A stretch of DNA of 9,636 nucleotides from Methanolobus sp. UBA118. Its GTDB lineage: Archaea; Halobacteriota; Methanosarcinia; Methanosarcinales; Methanosarcinaceae. The translations under genes and the position numbers were made by a program. Of this stretch, positions 4,674 through 9,636 are shown piece after piece; the first letter of the stretch is position 1; the number at the start of each line of letters is the position of its first letter. The notes under the pieces were generated by a model. That model was given only the letters and a program-made list of their open reading frames with translations. It was not told the origin of the DNA and made no database searches. The stretch covers positions 1,453-11,088 of the forward strand of contig DACO01000129.1 of the NCBI GenBank assembly GCA_002508635.1, read 5' to 3'.

Positions 4674-5831
4674 ATGAAAATAAGTCTGTCCGACAAAATT
4701 GTTAATATGCCGCCATTCCATGTTATGGAAATACTGGAAAGGGCACAGGAACTTGAAAGAAAAGGAAGGAAAATAATCCATCTTGAGATAGGAGAACCCG
4801 ATTTTCCCACTGCAGCACATATTTGTGAAGCCGCAACTGAGGCTATGTGTGCGGGCAACACGAAATACACTCACAGCCAGGGCCTGATCGAACTCAGGGA
4901 AGCCATAGTTGAAAAATATAAATCTCAATTCGGTGTGGACATCATTCCCGAACAGGTAATAATTTCTTCCGGAACCAGCCCTGCAATGCTTCTACTGTTC
5001 ATGGCGCTTTTGAACCCCGGTGATGAGGTGATAATGTCAAATCCCCATTATGCATGTTATCCCAATTTTGTAAGGGCAGTTAACGGAGTTCCGGCTTTTG
5101 TTTATACAGACAGGGATGATGGATTTGTACTGCACGCTGAGGCTGTCAGGGAAAAGATAAATGAAAAGACAAAAGCGATACTCACCAATTCACCGTCAAA
5201 TCCCACAGGTCAGGTACTGAGCCCCAAAACTTTAAAGGATCTGGCGGACGTCGCAGGCAATATCCCGATAATCTCGGATGAGATTTATCAGGGACTTGTA
5301 TACGAAGGCGAAGACCATACCATTCTGGAATACACGGAAAATGCTTTTGTGCTAAACGGTTTTTCGAAACTGTATGCAATGACCGGATGGAGATTGGGTT
5401 ACCTGATAACCCCGAAAGAATACATAAGGACCCTGCAGAAAATGCAGCAGAACTTTTTCATATCCACGAACGCATTCGTGCAATACGCCGGGATTGCAGC
5501 CCTGCAAGGACCCCAGGATACTGTCAGGGAAATGGTCGCAACATATGACAAAAGACGTCGTTACCTCTTACAGAGAATAAGAGAGACAGGAATGGAAGTA
5601 AAATGCGAGCCAAAGGGTGCATACTATATACTTGCTGATGCACGCAAGTTCGGAGAGAATTCCCTGGAGCTCAGTCAGAGGATACTCGAGGACATTGGTG
5701 TTGCAGTTACACCTGGAATTGATTTTGGAGACGGTGCCGAGGGCTATCTGCGCTTTTCTTACGCAAACAGTCTCGAAAATATTAAAGAAGGCATGGACAG
5801 ACTACAGGAATATCTGGCTTCCAACAGATGA
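4674..5831 (+). CDS. Class I/II PLP-dependent aminotransferase (aspartate aminotransferase-like)
   Basis: Transfers an amino group between an amino acid and a 2-oxo acid, in the cytoplasm, using pyridoxal phosphate. From the ATG at 4674 it has 385 residues, normal for the fold-type I aspartate aminotransferase subfamily. Visible landmarks are IGEPDFPT near the N-terminus (39-46), the phosphate-loop SSGTSPAM (98-105), NSPSNPTG with Asn176, the cofactor aspartate Asp202 in SDEIY, the Schiff-base lysine Lys232 in FSKLYAMTGWRLGY, and the substrate-carboxylate arginine Arg360 in LRFSYANS. All key residues are intact, so the enzyme should be active. The substrate cannot be fixed from sequence: aspartate, alanine, aromatic or another amino acid are possible. 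The TATA box at 4619-4626 gives a leader of about 27 bases. It is convergent with the FilR1-type regulator, 7 bp between stops. Confidence 0.93.
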   Translation: MKISLSDKIVNMPPFHVMEILERAQELERKGRKIIHLEIGEPDFPTAAHICEAATEAMCAGNTKYTHSQGLIELREAIVEKYKSQFGVDIIPEQVIISSGTSPAMLLLFMALLNPGDEVIMSNPHYACYPNFVRAVNGVPAFVYTDRDDGFVLHAEAVREKINEKTKAILTNSPSNPTGQVLSPKTLKDLADVAGNIPIISDEIYQGLVYEGEDHTILEYTENAFVLNGFSKLYAMTGWRLGYLITPKEYIRTLQKMQQNFFISTNAFVQYAGIAALQGPQDTVREMVATYDKRRRYLLQRIRETGMEVKCEPKGAYYILADARKFGENSLELSQRILEDIGVAVTPGIDFGDGAEGYLRFSYANSLENIKEGMDRLQEYLASNR

Positions 5832-5862
5832 CAGCCGGTCATATATCAGTAATCAGTACTGA
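5828..5862. repeat. Palindromes at the convergent gene ends
   Basis: ATGAC-AGCCG-GTCAT (5828-5842) spans both stop codons of the convergent pair. TCAGTACTGA (5853-5862) is a perfect 10-bp palindrome just inside the regulator gene, preceded by a tandem ATCAGTA repeat (5845-5858). No T-tract is seen on either strand here. Confidence 0.35.
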
Positions 5863-6618
5863 CTTATTCCTATAATAGTCAAACAACTCCCTTCCCCAGG
5901 TCAGTGCACCGGGGCTTTGTAAAAGTATGTGTTTATAGTCATATTTGATCTGGTCAGAGTTGGAAAGTAATCTTAGCATTATACCGTAATCATTCAGCGT
6001 AAAAGAAATCAGGTCGATATTATTATCATAGCGATACATTTCCATATTACTGTAGCCAAGAAGCCATTTTAAGTCCCCGGACCTCTCCTTTTTCAGCTTA
6101 TTGAAAAGTTCACCGGTAATTATTACGGAAACTGATATATCCCTTTCCACATACTCTGAGAATATATCCCTGAAATTCTGGAATAAAAAAGTGGTCATAC
6201 CCATAACGGATTTTGATTCTACCGAGCTTGTTTGAAACTCTTTATTTGCTTCACAGATTTCAAGAGGTGAGGGGTTAAAAACAGTGCACGGACCAATATC
6301 ACTCATCTTTGTTAAGAGATGCTCAGGAATAAAATCCATGTTATATTTGCCCATAGCACTTAACAGGTCAAGCGTGTTGATCAATGGGATCATTTTTTCG
6401 GTTACCATCCTGCCCATTACTGTTAATTGACATGAACCTTCGCTTACTGAAATTAGGTTCCACTCTTCCAGCATCCGGATCTGGGGAAAAAGAGCCTGCC
6501 TATTGACATCGAAAGTTGCTAATATGTCCCAAATATCCCTTTTGCCATTTCTTAACAACAGAAGTATATCTTTCACCAGGCTTGAGGTGAATAAGATATT
6601 GAGTAGATTTTTATCCAT
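5839..6618 (-). CDS. FilR1/Msr-type winged-helix transcription regulator
   Basis: A DNA-binding regulator of the archaeal FilR1 family (formerly DUF1724), which includes FilR1 of Methanothrix and the methyltransferase-specific Msr regulators of Methanosarcina. From the ATG at 6618 it has 259 residues, the usual family length. An ArsR-like winged helix-turn-helix occupies about 5-75, with the recognition helix near 38-54. The FilR1 domain follows at about 105-255, ending in the typical SPGALTWGRELFDYYR segment (235-250). The frame extends to an ATG at 6747, adding 43 residues, but GTGATC lies just before the 6618 ATG and the TATA-like element at 6664-6674 fits it, so the short form is chosen. 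No methyltransferase gene is in the window, so the target is unknown. The family is well supported. Confidence 0.85.
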   Translation of the reverse strand: MDKNLLNILFTSSLVKDILLLLRNGKRDIWDILATFDVNRQALFPQIRMLEEWNLISVSEGSCQLTVMGRMVTEKMIPLINTLDLLSAMGKYNMDFIPEHLLTKMSDIGPCTVFNPSPLEICEANKEFQTSSVESKSVMGMTTFLFQNFRDIFSEYVERDISVSVIITGELFNKLKKERSGDLKWLLGYSNMEMYRYDNNIDLISFTLNDYGIMLRLLSNSDQIKYDYKHILLQSPGALTWGRELFDYYRNKSVLITDI

Positions 6619-6663
6619 ATAGATCACATCGGATATTCCCGGATCCTGTTTTCCGGATATCAA

Positions 6664-6674
6664 TATATTTTTTA
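6664..6674 (-). promoter_or_regulatory. TATA box candidate for the FilR1-type regulator
   Basis: AAAAAATATAT on the minus strand predicts a start near 6642 and a leader of about 22 bases before the ATG at 6618. It lies inside the longer in-frame ORF, which argues that the 43-residue extension is not translated. Confidence 0.45.
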
Positions 6675-6980
6675 GAATGCATCTGGAATCAAATACTAAC
6701 CGTATGGGAAATACAGGTAGATATTTCCAATAAATTATACATCCCATAATATAATTTTTCTATTAATAATATTATATTAGAGAACATATGTATAAATATC
6801 TTTTTCTTTGGTATTTTTTTACTATGTAAAAGAGATTTAAATAATTCTCAAAACATATTTCTCAAAACCTGATAGAGAAAAGTCTGCAATCTGAAAGCTT
6901 TGAACTTAACAATTTTAGCCAAAGCTACAAAATATAGTAAACTTAGGAAGGTATATATAGGGATTCAATCATAGAAATTA

Positions 6981-7017
6981 ACTATATAGTCGGCTTATTA
7001 AAAAATATTTTTATATG
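6981..7017 (+). promoter_or_regulatory. Promoter of the DtxR-family gene with overlapping palindromes
   Basis: TTTATATG (7010-7017) is a good TATA box, predicting a start near 7040 and a leader of about 30 bases. Just upstream are the perfect palindrome ACTATATAGT (6981-6990) and the inverted repeat TAAAAA-ATA-TTTTTA (6999-7013), the latter overlapping the TATA box. Either could be an operator, for instance for the metal-loaded regulator itself. The AT-rich one may simply reflect composition. Confidence 0.45.
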
Positions 7018-7071
7018 CTTACTTTATCCAGACTGCCCGCCAGAGAACACAAACCCGCATAGTGAGAATCC

Positions 7072-7563
7072 ATGACAACAGAAAGAGTTGAAGATTACCT
7101 GAAGGCGATAGAAAAGGTGATCGAGAAAAAAGGTTATGCCCAGGTAAAAGATATATCAAGAGAGCTTGAACTGAGCTCTCCAAGTGTTACAGGAATGTTT
7201 AAGAAGCTTACCAAACTCGGCTACATAAACTACGAGAAGTATGGCGGAGTCACATTAACACCCGAAGGAGAAAAAATTGCCAAATGCACCATGGAAAAAC
7301 ATGGTGTAATAAGGGATTTCCTTGAGATACTGGGAGTTGAGGAAGAGACGGCAGATCAGGATGCATGTAAGATCGAACATGTTCTTGCCCCCGAGACCTT
7401 CGAGGTTCTTACAAAGTTTGTTGAATTCATTGACAGAAGGGAAGAGTGGCCATACTGGCTGGACCATTTCAGGCATTACTACACTACGGGCGAATATATC
7501 GAGTGCACCCCAGCAGCAAAGGATAGCTGCCCCCTGCATGGAAAAAAGACAAAGACTACATGA
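7072..7563 (+). CDS. DtxR/MntR-family metal-dependent transcription regulator
   Basis: A probable iron- or manganese-responsive regulator of metal homeostasis genes. It has 163 residues: an N-terminal winged helix (about 1-65, recognition helix near 35-50, SSPSVTGMFKKL) and a metal-binding/dimerisation domain (about 66-135). No SH3-like third domain is present, as in MntR. Candidate metal ligands by comparison with the family are Asp8, His77, Cys99, Glu102 and His103 (DACKIEH). The cysteine is what iron-type DtxR/IdeR uses in place of the MntR glutamate, while Asp8 is MntR-like and Lys11 replaces the MntR Glu11. The C-terminus carries Cys145 and Cys153 with His156 (CPLHG), a possible extra metal site. 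It lies 179 bp upstream of feoA in the same direction, so control of iron uptake is likely but inferred. Confidence 0.9.
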   Translation: MTTERVEDYLKAIEKVIEKKGYAQVKDISRELELSSPSVTGMFKKLTKLGYINYEKYGGVTLTPEGEKIAKCTMEKHGVIRDFLEILGVEEETADQDACKIEHVLAPETFEVLTKFVEFIDRREEWPYWLDHFRHYYTTGEYIECTPAAKDSCPLHGKKTKTT

Positions 7564-7634
7564 TCTTGTTTTAAAAATATTCCCACCTTTGAACTTAGAA
7601 AAAGGGAAATATCCCGTATAGATTTCAATGAGAT

Positions 7635-7662
7635 CCCTGTCTAAAAAATACTAAAGACAGGG
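7635..7662 (+). repeat. Perfect 8-bp inverted repeat between the DtxR-family gene and feoA
   Basis: CCCTGTCT (7635-7642) and AGACAGGG (7655-7662) pair around a 12-base A-rich loop. It lies 71 bases after the regulator's stop and 80 bases before feoA. No T-tract follows, so it is not a standard terminator. It may be an attenuating hairpin or a regulator site. A smaller stem GGGA-AATA-TCCC lies at 7604-7615. Confidence 0.55.
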
Positions 7663-7742
7663 GCACGAAATCACTAAATATTAAAAGTGCGATTACGCTA
7701 AGTCAGTAACAGGGTGGAATAATTGCCCAGGGAATAAATTAA

Positions 7743-7979
7743 ATGTCCGAGATCACACTTGATACCCTAATGCCCGGAGATCTGGCCAGAATTACCAAGG
7801 TACGGGTAAAGGGGCCTGCCAGGAGAAAGTTATTTGATATGGGGATGGTTGCGGGTTCGGAAGTCGAGCTCATAAGAAAAGCCCCGCTGGGAGACCCACT
7901 CGAATTCAGGATAAAAGGGTATAACCTTTCAATAAGGAAAGACGAAGCAAAACAGATCTTCGTTCATTTAATAGAATAG
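7743..7979 (+). CDS. feoA: FeoA, ferrous iron transport accessory protein
   Basis: A small cytoplasmic SH3-like protein of the Feo ferrous iron uptake system, thought to interact with FeoB and aid its function. The 78 residues match the family throughout: MPGDLARITKV near the N-terminus (10-20), RRKLFDMGMVAGSEVELIRK (27-46), then PLGDPLEFRIKGYNLSIRKDEA with the typical turn and final strand. The length is normal for a single-domain FeoA. AGGGAA lies about 9 bases before the ATG. A TATA-like CTAAATATTAAAA (about 7674-7686) could start a feoAB transcript near 7703. feoB follows 62 bp downstream on the same strand, which indicates an operon. Confidence 0.95.
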   Translation: MSEITLDTLMPGDLARITKVRVKGPARRKLFDMGMVAGSEVELIRKAPLGDPLEFRIKGYNLSIRKDEAKQIFVHLIE

Positions 7980-8041
7980 ATCCTCACCTTCTTCAGAAGG
8001 AATAAACTCCAATCTTTTATTACTATAATACAGAGGACACA
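7980..8041 (+). other. feoA-feoB spacer with a small hairpin and the feoB ribosome binding site
   Basis: CCTTCTTCAGAAGG (7987-8000) is a 14-bp palindrome 8 bases after the feoA stop, able to form a 5-bp stem with a 4-base loop. It may tune the FeoA:FeoB ratio. GAGG at 8033-8036 is 5 bases before the feoB ATG. Confidence 0.45.
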
Positions 8042-9636
8042 ATGGAAAACAAAAAGATCAGAGTTGCCCTCGCAGGTAATCCGAATGTCGGTAAGACCAC
8101 TTTATTCAATGCGATCACAGGTTCAAGGCAGCATGTGGGTAACTGGCCCGGAGTCACCGTTGAGAAAAAGAGCGGTATGAGGATCTATAAGGGTTATGAG
8201 ATCGAGATCATAGACCTGCCGGGAACCTATAGTCTGACCGCTTATTCCATGGATGAGATCGTTGCAAGGGACTTCATCATCGAGGAAAAGCCCGACATAG
8301 TTATCCAGATAGTCGATGCTTCGAACCTGGAAAGGAACCTCTATCTTACCACACAGCTCATGGAGCTTGAAACGGAGATGATCATTGCTCTTAACATGTG
8401 TGACCTAGCACTGGAAAGGGGAGACAAGTTATACCTCGATAAAATGGAGGAGATACTGGCAGCCCCTGTTGTAAGAACAGTTGCAAGCAAGGACATTGGC
8501 ATTGATGAATTGCTGGACAAGGTCATTGAAGAGAAAAACAATGAGCAATATCATGGTCACGAGATCGGCTACGGCGATGAGATAGAGGCAATGATACTCG
8601 AGATCGAGAAAATACTTACAGAGGACCGGGAACTTGCCGGCAAGTATCCGCTCCGCTGGATGAGCATCCGGCTGCTTGAAGGTGATGCGAATGTCCGTGA
8701 TAAGGTCTCGAGAAGTCCGGTTTCAAAAGAGATAAACGATCTGCTTGATTCCATCGACCAGGAGGAATATGAAGCAGATATCGCAGATAAGCGTTATGTG
8801 GCGATCAATGCCATTTTCCCCCAGTTATGTACCCGATGCGATGTCAAGTTGAGCAAATCAGATATGATCGACAGGGTGCTTACCAACAAATACCTCGGAA
8901 TTCCCATATTTCTGGCCCTGATGTGGGGTGCGTTTGAACTTACTTTTGCTTTTGCCACCCCTTTCATGGACATGATCGAGATGGCATTCACCTGGCTGGC
9001 GAGCAATGTTGCAGGATCACTCCAGCCGGAATGGCTTGCATCCCTTATCGGTGACGGTATCATCGGAGGTGTCGGAGCTGTTCTGACATTTGTCCCGAAT
9101 ATCTTCATATTGTTCTTCCTGTTATCTCTTCTTGAGGGCAGCGGATATCTTTCAAGGGCTGCTTTCATCATGGACAGGCTTATGTATAAGATAGGTATGC
9201 ACGGCAAGTCCTTTATTCCCATGCTCATGGGATTTGGCTGTAACGTACCGGCGATCATGGCGACCCGAAGCATAGAGGATGAGAAGGACCGACTGATCAC
9301 CATACTAGTGGTTCCCTTCGTATCCTGCGGTGCCAGGTTACCTATATATGTACTGTTTGCAGGGACTTTCTTCGGAAGACAGGCAGGAACTGTCGTATTC
9401 ATGATGTATGTACTCGGGATTGCAGTGGCGGTAATTTCCGCGAAATTTTTGCGGTCTACGATTGTCAGGGGCAGGCCCTCGCCCTTTATCATGGAGATGC
9501 CCCCTTACCGGGTGCCCACTCTCAAGACCAGCCTGGTCCATATGTGGGATAACGGAGCAATGTATATCAGGAAAGCCGGTACCATCATACTCTTTGGTGT
9601 TGTGGTCATCTGGCTGCTGGCATCATTCCCATGGGG
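8042..9636 (+). CDS. feoB: FeoB, ferrous iron transporter with GTPase domain (3' partial)
   Basis: The membrane permease that brings Fe2+ into the cell, with an N-terminal G-protein domain. The frame starts at ATG 8042 and is still open at the window end after 531 codons; FeoB is usually about 600-750 residues, so the last part is missing. GTPase motifs: G1 GNPNVGKT (12-19), G2 in NWPGVT (34-39), G3 DLPG (58-61), G4 NMCD (118-121), and a G5-like ASKDIG (148-153). A helical spacer domain (about 165-270) with CTRC (Cys263, Cys266) leads into the membrane part from about 284. The two core signatures are present: GFGCNVPA (397-404) and SCGARLP (428-434), with the cysteines implicated in iron passage. 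All motifs look intact. It forms an operon with feoA. Confidence 0.96.
   Translation, partial: MENKKIRVALAGNPNVGKTTLFNAITGSRQHVGNWPGVTVEKKSGMRIYKGYEIEIIDLPGTYSLTAYSMDEIVARDFIIEEKPDIVIQIVDASNLERNLYLTTQLMELETEMIIALNMCDLALERGDKLYLDKMEEILAAPVVRTVASKDIGIDELLDKVIEEKNNEQYHGHEIGYGDEIEAMILEIEKILTEDRELAGKYPLRWMSIRLLEGDANVRDKVSRSPVSKEINDLLDSIDQEEYEADIADKRYVAINAIFPQLCTRCDVKLSKSDMIDRVLTNKYLGIPIFLALMWGAFELTFAFATPFMDMIEMAFTWLASNVAGSLQPEWLASLIGDGIIGGVGAVLTFVPNIFILFFLLSLLEGSGYLSRAAFIMDRLMYKIGMHGKSFIPMLMGFGCNVPAIMATRSIEDEKDRLITILVVPFVSCGARLPIYVLFAGTFFGRQAGTVVFMMYVLGIAVAVISAKFLRSTIVRGRPSPFIMEMPPYRVPTLKTSLVHMWDNGAMYIRKAGTIILFGVVVIWLLASFPW

Larger units (their letters stand above)
6619..7071. other. Divergent intergenic region, AT-rich, no gene seen
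   Basis: These 453 bases separate the divergent FilR1-type and DtxR-family regulator genes. They hold the two promoters, a direct repeat of TTCTCAAAAC (6845-6854 and 6859-6868, 14 bases apart), a small inverted repeat TAGC-CAAA-GCTA (6916-6927), and two palindromes just before the DtxR-family gene (6981-6990 and 6999-7013). No ORF with a credible start, tRNA or small RNA was recognised. Confidence 0.5.

Noticed and set aside
6748..7071. Small RNA or tRNA gene in the AT-rich divergent gap
   Set aside because: No cloverleaf, C/D box pair or GC-rich stem was seen; the region contains only promoters, short repeats and AT-rich palindromes.
8794..9492. 232-codon minus-strand ORF within the feoB region
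   Set aside because: It lies wholly opposite the FeoB membrane domain, whose core motifs are intact; its product has no recognisable domain and looks like an antisense shadow.

Overview
The window most likely comes from a methanogenic archaeon of the Methanosarcinales (Methanosarcinaceae-like, possibly a marine or mildly halophilic genus; an ANME-type relative cannot be excluded). The grounds are AT-rich TATA-type promoters (TTTATAT-like) about 50-60 bases before start codons, GTGATC-type ribosome binding sites, a FilR1/Msr-type regulator of the kind expanded in methanogens, a feoAB locus next to a DtxR-family regulator, and moderate GC content. The genus is inference; no rRNA or methanogenesis gene is present.

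Layout. 1-387 (+): the C-terminal HPt domain of a protein that begins before the window, probably a hybrid sensor kinase. 388-825: no convincing gene, but several inverted repeats and one doubtful 47-codon ORF. 826-1413 (-): a membrane-anchored single-haem cytochrome c of bacterial appearance. 1414-1671: its promoter with a palindrome, and a G-rich hairpin. 1672-2589 (-): an unrecognised Rossmann-fold protein with a cysteine cluster. 2667-3458 (-): an HD-domain metal-dependent phosphohydrolase. 3628-4548 (+): a membrane protein built from repeated MscS-type conserved TM helices without the MscS channel domain, with a hairpin in its leader and a clear hairpin/poly-T terminator after it. 4674-5831 (+): a class I PLP aminotransferase. 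5839-6618 (-): a FilR1-type transcription regulator, convergent with the aminotransferase and only 7 bp from it. 7072-7563 (+): a DtxR/MntR-family metal-dependent regulator. 7743-7979 (+) feoA and 8042-9636 (+) feoB, the latter cut by the window end.

How the genes fit together. The right-hand 2.6 kb is a coherent ferrous iron uptake locus: a DtxR-type sensor with a Cys-Glu-His metal site upstream of FeoA and the FeoB GTPase/permease. The rest is a set of mostly single-gene units, each with its own TATA box, covering signalling (HPt, HD hydrolase, FilR1 regulator), membrane function and one electron carrier. No CRISPR array, insertion sequence, tRNA or rRNA was seen. The items most worth following up are the solitary cytochrome c with its palindromic promoter, the G-rich hairpin beside it, the cysteine-rich Rossmann protein, and the TM-helix repeat protein.
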